This document shows positions 1-5,190 of a DNA stretch of 5,844 bases, in pieces. The position numbers and the translations under genes are program-made. Source of the stretch: Terriglobia bacterium. GTDB lineage: Bacteria; Acidobacteriota; Terriglobia; UBA7540. Position 1 is the first letter of the stretch; the number at the start of each line of letters is the position of its first letter. The stretch lies in assembly GCA_022866195.1 (NCBI GenBank), contig JALHUF010000248.1, forward strand, positions 1 through 5,844. The letters are read 5' to 3'. The notes below the pieces were generated by a model that was given only the letters and a program-made list of their open reading frames with translations, ran no database searches and was not told the DNA's origin.

Positions 1-2013
1 GCCATTCTGCATGCAGCGCCAACCTCCCCGCTGCGGCTGAATCCCGAGTGTCCTGCCGAGTTGGAACGAATCATCACCAAGACCCTGGAGAAAGATCGCG
101 ATTTGCGCTACCAGAGTGCGGGCGAAATTCGCACTGACCTCAAGCGCCTGAAGCGCGATACCAGCTCAGGCCGGAAATCGGTTGTGGGTACTGCAGCCTT
201 AACAGCAGCAGAGGTAGCTGCGCAGCCATCTGCCGCCCCGTCCTCGAGCGCCGCTATCCTTCTCAGCGAGGCCAAACAACACAGACCTGCGGTGGGCCTG
301 TTTACCGGCTTCTTCGTACTGTTGCTCGGGGGGCTTGGCTATAGCCTCTACAAGTTGAGCACACGAAAGAGCGAATTGAACCTCCAGAACATGAAGATCG
401 TCCGGCTCACACAGAGCGGCAAGGCGATGGATGTGGCAGTTTCTCCCGACGGGCAATACGTGGTCTACGTACTCCAGGAAGGAGAAAAGCAGAGTCTGAA
501 TGTGCGCCAGGTAGCCACCGGCAGCGATGTCCAAATCCTGCCTCCGGATGTGGTCAATTTCGCCGGGCTGACTTTCTCCCCGGACGGAAACTACATCTAC
601 TTCGTCCGCTCCGACAAGCGCACCCTACTTTACAACTACCTCTTCCAGATGCCAGTGCTGGGAGGCACACCACGCCAACTCGTCCGCGATATTGATGCCC
701 CCATCAGCTTCTCCCCCGACGGCAGGCAATTCGCTTTTGTCAGAGGAGTTCCTGATAAGAATGAAGCCAACCTCCTGGTGGCTCAGGTGGACGGGAGCGG
801 AGAACGGCTGCTGGCCAGACTCCCGGCGGTTGTCGCGATGGGGTACTTTTTCGGGCCCGCCTGGTCACCGGACGGGAAAACAATTGCTGTCACGACTACG
901 GAGGTCAGGAAGGGACTGCGGGGCGTGGTCTGGGCCATCGCGGTCTCCGACGGAACGCGGGGCGAAATCTACTCGAGCCTGAACCCGGTGGGGCAGGCTC
1001 GCTGGCTGGCGGATGGGAGCGGCCTGCTGGCGGCAATAGCAGACCCTTCCCAGGGTTTCCGCGGACAGCTCTGGCACATCTCCTTTCCCGGCGGAGAAGC
1101 ACGCCGTTTTACTAACGATCTCCTGGACTACCAAACTTACTCTCTTGACTTGACCCGGGATCGCAAGACCCTGGTTGCCGTCGAAAGCACGACGGCTTCC
1201 GACCTTTGGGTGGCGCCCACCGGGGACGCCTCGCGCGCCCGCCAGATCACCTCGGGAGGCCCGGCAGTATTTGGCCCCTCTTGGATGCCTAACGGTGGGA
1301 TCGTTTATCATAACTGGAACGGAGAACTACTCGCCGTGCGGCCGGATGGCAGCAAGCAAACGTTGCTGACGCCGAGCGAAGGCAACAATTACTTCCCTAC
1401 AGCCTGCGGGGACGGGCGCTTCCTTGTCTTTGCGGCCTACCGGAATCAGAAAGTGAACGTGTGGAGAATGGACGCGGACGGTTCCAATCCGACGCAGTTG
1501 ACGAACGAAGGACTTGCTGGCTTTCCGACATGTTCCCCAGATGGCAAATGGGTGTTGTATGGCCGGGCCAATGACATGAGCGTGTGGCGAATACCTATTC
1601 AGGGTGGCACGCCAACGCAGTTGAAAGTCCAAAATCGGAACAGCCCCCGAGCCCAAGTCTCCCCGGACGGCAAGCTGCTCGCATATATAGCTTGGGGAGC
1701 TACGGCGTCAAGCCCTAGCGTCCTAACTGTGGTTCCTTTCAGTGGTGGGGAGCCCCTGTATAGGTTCGATCTCCCCACTGGTGCGGCAGGATTTCGGTGG
1801 GCGCCAGAGGGGAAAGCACTGGACTACTTCTTGACCCGCGGTGGCGTTTCTAACATATGGCGTCAGCCGCTCGCAGGAGGCCCGCCAAAGCAGATCACGA
1901 ATTTCAAATCAGGGCAGATCTTCTCCTTTGCCTGGTCGGGCGACGGTAAGCAGCTCGCCCTCGCCCGCGGCACTGCGTCTCGCGACGTGATCCTGATCGG
2001 TAATTTTCAGTAG
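1..2013 (+). CDS. Ser/Thr protein kinase with C-terminal PD40/TolB-like repeat domain, 5' end outside the window
   Basis: The frame is open from base 1 and ends at TAG 2011-2013, so this is the C-terminal 670 codons of a longer gene. A TTG at 61 is only an internal codon, because the upstream codons continue the kinase fold. Residues 1 to about 55 (numbered from base 1) match the last helices of a Hanks-type kinase domain, including ELERIITKTLEKDRDLRYQSA and DLKRLKRD. A low-complexity Ala/Ser linker follows. One hydrophobic helix lies at about residues 97-118 (bases 289-354), placing the kinase in the cytoplasm and the rest outside. The outer part has repeated PD40 signatures: VSPDG (base 439), FSPDG (574, 709), WSPDG (862), CSPDG (1531), VSPDG (1657) and a variant WSGDG (1933), probably forming a beta-propeller. 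The NIWRQPLAGG and final LIGNF strings are typical of Acidobacteriota members. The ligand and phosphorylation targets are unknown. The catalytic loop is not visible, so activity cannot be judged. Confidence 0.93.
   Translation, partial: AILHAAPTSPLRLNPECPAELERIITKTLEKDRDLRYQSAGEIRTDLKRLKRDTSSGRKSVVGTAALTAAEVAAQPSAAPSSSAAILLSEAKQHRPAVGLFTGFFVLLLGGLGYSLYKLSTRKSELNLQNMKIVRLTQSGKAMDVAVSPDGQYVVYVLQEGEKQSLNVRQVATGSDVQILPPDVVNFAGLTFSPDGNYIYFVRSDKRTLLYNYLFQMPVLGGTPRQLVRDIDAPISFSPDGRQFAFVRGVPDKNEANLLVAQVDGSGERLLARLPAVVAMGYFFGPAWSPDGKTIAVTTTEVRKGLRGVVWAIAVSDGTRGEIYSSLNPVGQARWLADGSGLLAAIADPSQGFRGQLWHISFPGGEARRFTNDLLDYQTYSLDLTRDRKTLVAVESTTASDLWVAPTGDASRARQITSGGPAVFGPSWMPNGGIVYHNWNGELLAVRPDGSKQTLLTPSEGNNYFPTACGDGRFLVFAAYRNQKVNVWRMDADGSNPTQLTNEGLAGFPTCSPDGKWVLYGRANDMSVWRIPIQGGTPTQLKVQNRNSPRAQVSPDGKLLAYIAWGATASSPSVLTVVPFSGGEPLYRFDLPTGAAGFRWAPEGKALDYFLTRGGVSNIWRQPLAGGPPKQITNFKSGQIFSFAWSGDGKQLALARGTASRDVILIGNFQ
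289..354 (+). other. Transmembrane helix of the kinase/PD40 protein
   Basis: These codons encode an uncharged stretch of about 22 residues with the core GLFTGFFVLLLGGLGYSL, bounded by Lys/Arg before and after. It separates the cytoplasmic kinase tail and its Ala/Ser-rich linker from the SPDG-repeat domain. A single-pass topology with an extracytoplasmic propeller is inferred from this position. Confidence 0.8.
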
Positions 2014-2074
2014 GCCATCCTTTGCAGTCATCGTTCCCCCGCCAAATCTATGACACCGCGCGCTAGCTCGCCTC

Positions 2075-2098
2075 CAGGCGCGACCTAATAAGCGCCTG
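2075..2098. other. Short hairpin downstream of the kinase gene
   Basis: CAGGCGC (2075-2081) and GCGCCTG (2092-2098) form a perfect 7-bp GC-rich stem with a 10-base A-rich loop, 61 bases after the kinase stop codon. No T-tract follows on the + strand, so it is not a standard intrinsic terminator. It may be chance in GC-rich DNA or a weak 3'-end structure. Confidence 0.25.
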
Positions 2099-2112
2099 AA
2101 AAGTAGGCCCCG

Positions 2113-2237
2113 ATGCTGAGCCGGACCGTCTCACACTACCGCATAGACGAGAAGCTCGGTGGCGACAGCGTGGGTGTCGTCTGCAGGGCCGGCGACTGAT
2201 AGCTGGAGGATTCGTTGACGGTAGCGTCCTGCTCTGA
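2113..2237 (+). pseudogene. Decayed N-terminal fragment of a Ser/Thr protein kinase
   Basis: From ATG 2113 the translation includes TVSHYRIDEKLGGDSVGVV and then CRAGD. This aligns with the start of Acidobacteriota Hanks kinases, whose usual form is an SHYRI.EKLG segment, a glycine loop GGMGVVY and then KAED. The frame then meets TGA (2197) and TAG (2200), where the family normally has two codons before Leu. Removing one base's worth of frame after 2208 gives FVDGSVLL (2211-2234) against the usual FVALKFLP, followed by TGA 2235. The position of the ATP-binding lysine is Ser here. The P-loop has only two of its glycines. Two stops, a frameshift and loss of the lysine make this a dead fragment of about 40 codons. 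It is probably a remnant of a duplicated kinase related to the gene that ends at 2013. The match is by eye from family knowledge. Confidence 0.68.
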
Positions 2238-2285
2238 TCATCCCACTTCAAACGCGCATGCAGCTATCAGCTCATGGTGGGCTAC

Positions 2286-2420
2286 ATGAGCACGCGATGC
2301 TCGACCCGCATTGAGGGCAACCACGGGCCCGGCCTCTTCTTGATGCGGCAACTTATGGACCGCGTCCGCATCTCGCGCTCCGGTCGGCGCGTCACCTTGG
2401 TCAAACGCCTCCGGTCTTGA
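2286..2420 (+). pseudogene. C-terminal remnant of an RsbW-type anti-sigma factor / HATPase domain
   Basis: An open frame from ATG 2286 to TGA 2418-2420 encodes about 44 residues. The segment GPGLFLMRQLMDRV followed by RRVTLVKRL is the hallmark end of RsbW/SpoIIAB-like GHKL ATPases, whose usual form is GRGLFLMR.LMDEV followed by a final VTLVK strand. The family is normally about 130-150 residues. The N-box and the first glycine box, which bind Mg-ATP, should lie upstream, but that DNA holds only the kinase fossil and unrecognisable sequence. The conserved Arg of the glycine box is Pro here. I therefore read it as a truncated, non-functional piece. It lies about 50 bases after the kinase fossil on the same strand, so both may come from one lost signalling cluster. 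Confidence 0.65.
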
Positions 2421-2685
2421 CTCGCCTCCAGACCACTCGGCATCGAACGAATCGCCCGGTGTAGCGCAGACCTCGCCTGCTGACGCAGTTCCCTAGCCCC
2501 GGCTTGGCGGCGCCCACCTGTGGGGGTGACCAACAGGTCAAGCCGCCGATTCTGACAGTTCTCACCAGCCTCATTGTTGGCGCCCACTCCAGCGGACGCT
2601 CTCTCTGCCCTTGAACGCGCTCTACCGACTTGCTCAGCCCGTGAAGCCTTGACATTGGCGCCGCCGCGGTGCTAACCATGGGTGT
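2421..2685. other. Stretch without a recognisable gene
   Basis: Open frames cross this region on the minus strand, but their translations are rich in Arg, Trp, Cys and Pro, show no family motif and overlap one another in different frames. The sequence has a small perfect hairpin, CCCAC/GTGGG (2513-2517 and 2520-2524), and a nine-base direct repeat GGCGCCCAC at 2509 and 2579. I see no RNA gene, promoter or mobile-element end. It is most simply decayed DNA continuing from the two fossils on its left. Confidence 0.5.
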
Positions 2686-3066
2686 GTGGCATACCACTGG
2701 ACGCATATTCCCGTCCTCCAGGCGGCTAATCAGGAAATCATCGGCTTCGGTGTGGCGTGGCCAAAGTTGCCTGCGGTGCGGATCGAAGCCGCAAGCTTAG
2801 TCAAAATGGTTGGCCGGCATGGAGCCAGCACTTCCCTTAAAAGTATCCGCCAGTTGATAGCTGTCCCACCTAAAATCGAAACCGTCTTTCGGGCTTACGC
2901 CGAGGGGGTTCGCCCCGAGTCCGCCCTGGAGTCCCGAGCCGTTCTGAGGGTGGTTCGCTGGCGCGAGCGAGTGCTGGCCGAATTCAACAGGCTGCTTCGC
3001 TCCAGCAAGCCCGCCAGCCATATGAGTCCAAAGTCAAGGCTCAGAGGTCACCCCGACCGAGATTAG
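2686..3066 (+). CDS. Doubtful hypothetical protein, 126 codons
   Basis: An open frame runs from GTG 2686 to TAG 3064-3066. No ribosome binding site precedes the GTG. The product has no signal peptide, membrane helix or motif that I recognise. Residues around EAASLVKMVGRHGAS and the later helix RERVLAEFNRLLRSS are plausible helical protein, and codon choice is not absurd for a GC-rich genome. The segment LVKMVGRHGAS vaguely recalls small helix-turn-helix proteins found near transposases, but this is too weak to name. The minus strand is also open over part of it (2797-3021). It may be a real small gene, the degraded end of one, or chance. Confidence 0.22.
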   Translation: MAYHWTHIPVLQAANQEIIGFGVAWPKLPAVRIEAASLVKMVGRHGASTSLKSIRQLIAVPPKIETVFRAYAEGVRPESALESRAVLRVVRWRERVLAEFNRLLRSSKPASHMSPKSRLRGHPDRD

Positions 3067-3140
3067 CCCCCCAGTAGGCCGCGTTTCGTGAAGTACGGGC
3101 ATTCCATGTGGCTCTCCCGGCGGGAGTCGCCAAACGTTTC

Positions 3141-3149
3141 GGAAAGGAG
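3141..3149 (+). promoter_or_regulatory. Ribosome binding site of the repeat protein gene
   Basis: GGAAAGGAG lies five bases before ATG 3155. It contains the strong Shine-Dalgarno core AAGGAG at good spacing. It fixes the start of the repeat protein and argues that this frame, not the long overlapping ones, is the translated one. Confidence 0.85.
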
Positions 3150-3154
3150 CACGC

Positions 3155-3961
3155 ATGAACAGCTACACACCATCCCTGGCGGAGCTTGAGATCCGCCTGG
3201 CGAAGTTGGAGAGACAAAACCGCTTTTGGAAGCGTCTGGGCCTTCTTTTCCTGCTTATCGCGGGCTCGGGCTTCCTCCTCGCTCAGGCTCCGCGCAAGCC
3301 GCTCAGCGCCGCGCCAACCCAGGCTGTGCAGGCGGCCACTTACGACACGCTGGTCGTGCACCGCCTGGAGCTGCGCGACAAGGCGGGCAAGCTGCGCGGC
3401 GTTTGGACAGTAGAGGCTGGACAGCCCTTCTTGGCGTTGTACGACGCTGCCGGGAACCCCCGCGCTATACTCATCGTAGGGACCGACGGTCCCGACTTGC
3501 GCTTGTACGACCCCGCCGGGAACACCCGCGCTATGCTCGGCGCAACGACCGACGGTCCCCTCTTGGCGTTGTCCGATGCGGCCGGGAACTCCCACGCGGG
3601 GCTCTTCGTAAGAGCCGCAGGTCCCGGCTTGGTGTTGTCCGATGCCGCCGGGAAGCTCCGCGCTTCGCTCGCCGTAGATGCCGACGGTTCCCGCTTGGCG
3701 TTGACCGACACCGCCGGGAAGACCGGCGCTGGGCTCGCCGTAACAGCCGATGGTCCCGGCTTGGCGTTGACCGACAGTGCCGGGAAGCCCCGCGCTGGAC
3801 TCACCGAGGACAACTTTTTTGTGACGGATGCGCAAGGGTTCAAAGCTGTCGTCGGGGTCATACAGACCGAAACAATCAAGACCGGTGAAAGCCACAAGAC
3901 TAGCGCCGCCGCCGTAACGCTGTTCGGCAAGGACGACAAGGTGATCTGGCACGCGCCCTGA
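3155..3961 (+). CDS. Membrane-anchored 22-residue-repeat protein of unknown function
   Basis: The 268-residue product starts at ATG 3155 behind a strong ribosome binding site. Residues 7-26 (LAELEIRLAKLERQ) form a short charged coiled coil. Residues 28-44 (LGLLFLLIAGSGFLLAQ) are a membrane helix or uncleaved signal anchor, with Lys/Arg on the N-terminal side, so the bulk should be periplasmic. There is no lipobox cysteine. After a half unit (LELRDKAGKL, 71-80), six units of exactly 22 residues run over 81-212, with consensus RAxLxVxxDGPxLxLxDxAGxx. A partial unit (213-230) follows, then a non-repeat tail ending IWHAP. Each unit looks like two beta-strands joined by a DGP turn and an AGK/AGN turn, suggesting a beta-solenoid or stacked beta-hairpins. 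Similar repeat proteins are common, as I recall, in Acidobacteriota and related phyla as uncharacterised proteins. No catalytic motif is visible; a surface or scaffold role is only a guess. It stands alone: the next gene is convergent. Confidence 0.88.
   Translation: MNSYTPSLAELEIRLAKLERQNRFWKRLGLLFLLIAGSGFLLAQAPRKPLSAAPTQAVQAATYDTLVVHRLELRDKAGKLRGVWTVEAGQPFLALYDAAGNPRAILIVGTDGPDLRLYDPAGNTRAMLGATTDGPLLALSDAAGNSHAGLFVRAAGPGLVLSDAAGKLRASLAVDADGSRLALTDTAGKTGAGLAVTADGPGLALTDSAGKPRAGLTEDNFFVTDAQGFKAVVGVIQTETIKTGESHKTSAAAVTLFGKDDKVIWHAP
3395..3790 (+). repeat. Six in-frame 66-base tandem repeats within the repeat protein gene
   Basis: The block is 6 x 66 bases with no length variation. Each unit carries the string GCCGGGAA near its end (for example at 3450, 3516, 3582, 3648, 3714 and 3780), and most carry GACGGTCCC or a close variant in the middle. 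Conservation at DNA level as well as protein level suggests expansion by unequal recombination or slippage. Because the unit is a multiple of three, any frame lacking a stop in one unit tends to stay open through all, which explains long overlapping open frames on both strands here. Confidence 0.85.
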
Positions 3962-4014
3962 AGGTGGAGCGAGGAGAACCGCTCAGCAATTGAATTAACC
4001 ATCCGCCGCGGGCT

Positions 4015-4266
4015 TTACCTGCACCCTTTTCGCTCCCATCTGTCCTTGGCCTTTGCTTCGTTTCTGCTCTGCCACTGCATGTTGGAAGGATCATCCGCTC
4101 CGCCGCATGGCAGCGGCATAATGTGATCCACGATATATCCGGGCCGGCCGTGCCGGTAGCCTGTGCGCCCCATAAACTCCCGCTTTGCCGCCGCGGAGCG
4201 TTTGATGTGGCTCTGACGGTGGCAAACTGAGCTGTGCCGCGCTGTGCGGGATTGGTTAGAGGAAAG
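4015..4266 (-). pseudogene. HNH endonuclease-like protein lacking its N-terminus
   Basis: The frame ends at TAA (4017-4015) and encodes a small HNH nuclease domain: IKRSAAAKREF, then GYRHGRPGYIVDHIMPL, GGADDPSNMQW and EAKAKDRWE. The DH pair (codons at 4128-4123), the Pro-Leu and Gly-Gly spacing and the Asn of NMQW (4083-4081) match the metal-binding beta-beta-alpha fold of this small HNH family, which in other bacteria often carries an N-terminal signal peptide. Here no ATG, GTG or TTG exists in frame between the tRNA-Arg 3' end and the conserved domain. The only upstream start-like codon is a TTG at 4317, inside the tRNA anticodon arm. The next internal ATG (4173) would delete part of the domain. 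So the N-terminus appears lost, leaving a remnant just downstream of the tRNA. Use of a rare start such as ATC cannot be excluded. The domain call is solid; whether the gene is dead is less certain. Confidence 0.72.
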
Positions 4267-4268
4267 GT

Positions 4269-4345
4269 TGGTACGCCTGGCAGGGCTCGAACCTGCGACC
4301 TGTTGCTCCGGAGGCAACCGCTCTATCCATCTGAGCTACAGGCGC
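4269..4345 (-). tRNA. tRNA-Arg (anticodon CCG)
   Basis: On the minus strand the full cloverleaf can be drawn. The 7-bp acceptor stem is GCGCCTG with CAGGCGT (one G-T pair). The D-arm is GCTC..GAGC. The anticodon stem is GTTGC/GCAAC with loop CTCCGGA, and a five-base variable loop AGGTC follows. The T-arm is GCAGG-TTCGAGC-CCTGC. The discriminator base is A (4272) and CCA is encoded (4271-4269). Loop position gives anticodon CCG (4311-4309), which reads the Arg codon CGG. A promoter-like sequence lies just upstream, and an HNH frame follows on the same strand. Confidence 0.96.
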
Positions 4346-4356
4346 ACGCAGAGCTA

Positions 4357-4385
4357 AGTCTACTCCCGCCTTCTTGCCTGGTCAA
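4357..4385 (-). promoter_or_regulatory. Predicted sigma70-type promoter for tRNA-Arg
   Basis: Reading the minus strand, TTGACC (4385-4380, 5 of 6 bases to the -35 consensus) is separated by exactly 17 bases from TAGACT (4362-4357, 4 of 6 to the -10 consensus). The mature tRNA 5' end lies 11 bases beyond the -10 box, giving a leader of only a few bases. Position, spacing and match all suit a stable-RNA promoter; start-site mapping is lacking. Confidence 0.62.
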
Positions 4386-4447
4386 GTTGGGTGGAATGAA
4401 AGCTGGGAGGATGCTGAAAAAGCCCCCGGGGGTTGTCATCCTGAGGA

Positions 4448-4466
4448 GTCCCGATCAGATCGGGAC
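4448..4466. repeat. Perfect inner palindrome of the intergenic element
   Basis: GTCCCGATC and GATCGGGAC form a perfect nine-base inverted repeat around a single A. It interrupts the left arm at the point where the right arm has a short GAAGCG-type sequence, so it looks like an insertion or variant module within one arm of the larger element. Confidence 0.85.
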
Positions 4467-4506
4467 GACGAAGGATCTCGGAAGAGCAGTCGAAGGTTGA
4501 CAGTTC

Positions 4507-4548
4507 AAGGTCGAAAGGAAGGAGTTTCTGCTCTTAACTTTCGACCTT
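4507..4548. repeat. Central stem-loop of the intergenic element
   Basis: AAGGTCGAAAG (4507-4517) and CTTTCGACCTT (4538-4548) form a perfect 11-bp stem with a 20-base loop at the middle of the 4412-4618 element. Related GTCGAAGG (4489) and CCTTCGAC (4545) copies allow an alternative pairing. Confidence 0.75.
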
Positions 4549-4623
4549 CGACTTTTGACTACTCTCCGCGAGATTCTTCGCTTCGCTCAGAATGACATGC
4601 CAAAAAACTTTTTCAGCACCCCA

Positions 4624-5190
4624 CTAGGCCGCGCTGGCTGCGCCGGCGAGCTGTGCCCGGCCGTACTCGAAGCCTTTTTCAAATGCGGCGAGGTTGAGGG
4701 CTTCGGTCCCCTTCGGTACGGAATCCTGCACGGACTTGCGGACAGCTTCAGGGGTAACGAGAGAGGTCACGGCCGTGACAAACCCCACCATGACCAAGTT
4801 GAGAACCAGCTTGCGGCCCAGTTCCTCAGCCAGGCGCGTGGCGGGAATGCCGAAGGTCCTTACATCAGGGGCGCACTTCTTGCTGAGTTTGATGAGGTCT
4901 TGCTCGTAGAGCAGGAGTCCGCGAGGTTTGACTTCGGGGCAGAAGCGCGTGCAAGCTTCCTGGGACATCACCACCAGAATGTCCGGCCGCGTCAGGTAGG
5001 GATAGAGAATCGGTTCAGGGGAGACAATCAACTGCACGCTGCAAGCGCTGCCGCGGGCTTCCGGGCCGAAGCTCTGGGTGAGGGTCACATGCTTACCGTC
5101 GTAGATGGTGGCCGCCCTGCCAATCACCATGCCCGCGAGGATTACGCCCTGGCCGCCAAAACCTGCGATACGGATCTCGGTGGGATTCAT
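4624..5190 (-). CDS. korC: 2-oxoacid:ferredoxin oxidoreductase gamma subunit, probably 2-oxoglutarate type (KorC)
   Basis: This 188-residue protein runs from ATG 5190-5188 to TAG 4626-4624, a normal full length for the family. The N-terminal glycine-rich loop RIAGFGGQGVILAGMVIG (residues 7-24) and SFGPEARGSACSVQL (40-54) are the signatures of the POR/KOR gamma domain. This subunit helps bind coenzyme A and completes the enzyme that converts a 2-oxoacid, CoA and oxidised ferredoxin to acyl-CoA, CO2 and reduced ferredoxin in the cytoplasm. A GGAGGG ribosome binding site lies inside the end of the upstream beta gene, and the start codon overlaps its stop by one base, so the two are translationally coupled. 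The separate gamma gene after a beta gene of KorB style favours 2-oxoglutarate as substrate. A 2-oxoisovalerate or pyruvate enzyme (VorC/PorG) cannot be excluded from this subunit alone. Confidence 0.9.
   Translation of the reverse strand: MNPTEIRIAGFGGQGVILAGMVIGRAATIYDGKHVTLTQSFGPEARGSACSVQLIVSPEPILYPYLTRPDILVVMSQEACTRFCPEVKPRGLLLYEQDLIKLSKKCAPDVRTFGIPATRLAEELGRKLVLNLVMVGFVTAVTSLVTPEAVRKSVQDSVPKGTEALNLAAFEKGFEYGRAQLAGAASAA

Larger units (their letters stand above)
4412..4618. repeat. REP/MITE-like intergenic inverted-repeat element
   Basis: This 207-base element has perfect 11-base ends, TGCTGAAAAAG (4412-4422) and CTTTTTCAGCA (4608-4618). Inside them, TGTCATCCTGAG (4434-4445) pairs with CTCAGAATGACA (4586-4597) with one mismatch, at nearly equal distance from each end. 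CGAAGGATCTCG (4469-4480) then pairs with CGAGATTCTTCG (4569-4580, counted with a one-base register shift), and the centre has AAGGTCGAAAG/CTTTCGACCTT (4507-4517, 4538-4548). Nothing in it encodes a protein. Strings such as GTCATCCTGAG and GAAGGATCT recur, as I recall, in intergenic repeats of Acidobacteriota and other bacteria, which suggests a dispersed, non-autonomous family. It fills the gap between the korC stop (five bases away) and the tRNA-Arg promoter, so it could also act as a transcript-end structure for the kor operon. No target-site duplication is clear. Confidence 0.75.

Noticed and set aside
2401..2706. Two overlapping 101-codon minus-strand frames in the gap (2282-2587 and 2401-2706)
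   Set aside because: The translations are Arg-rich with no motif, they overlap each other in different frames, and one runs antisense through the anti-sigma remnant.
3114..3126. Small palindrome CTCCCGGCGGGAG upstream of the repeat protein
   Set aside because: A five- to six-base GC stem is expected by chance in this DNA, and there is no T-tract or operator-like context.
3226..3888. A 220-codon + strand frame, very rich in Arg, within the repeat gene
   Set aside because: It is an out-of-frame reading of the same repeats with abnormal composition.
3041..3952. A 303-codon minus-strand open frame over the repeat gene
   Set aside because: It is antisense to a gene with a strong ribosome binding site, anchor helix and regular repeats. 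Its apparent repeats simply mirror the 66-base units, which keep other frames open.
3967..3984. GAGCG/CGCTC stem after the repeat protein stop as a terminator
   Set aside because: The stem has only five pairs and no following T-tract, so it is too weak to call.
3340..4002. A second 220-codon minus-strand frame over the same gene
   Set aside because: Same cause: the stop-free property of the 66-base repeat. It has no ribosome binding site and conflicts with the well-supported + strand frame.
4269..4290. The tRNA-Arg 3' end as an active att site
   Set aside because: No second copy of the tRNA 3' sequence and no integrase gene are visible in the window; only the truncated HNH frame hints at past recombination.
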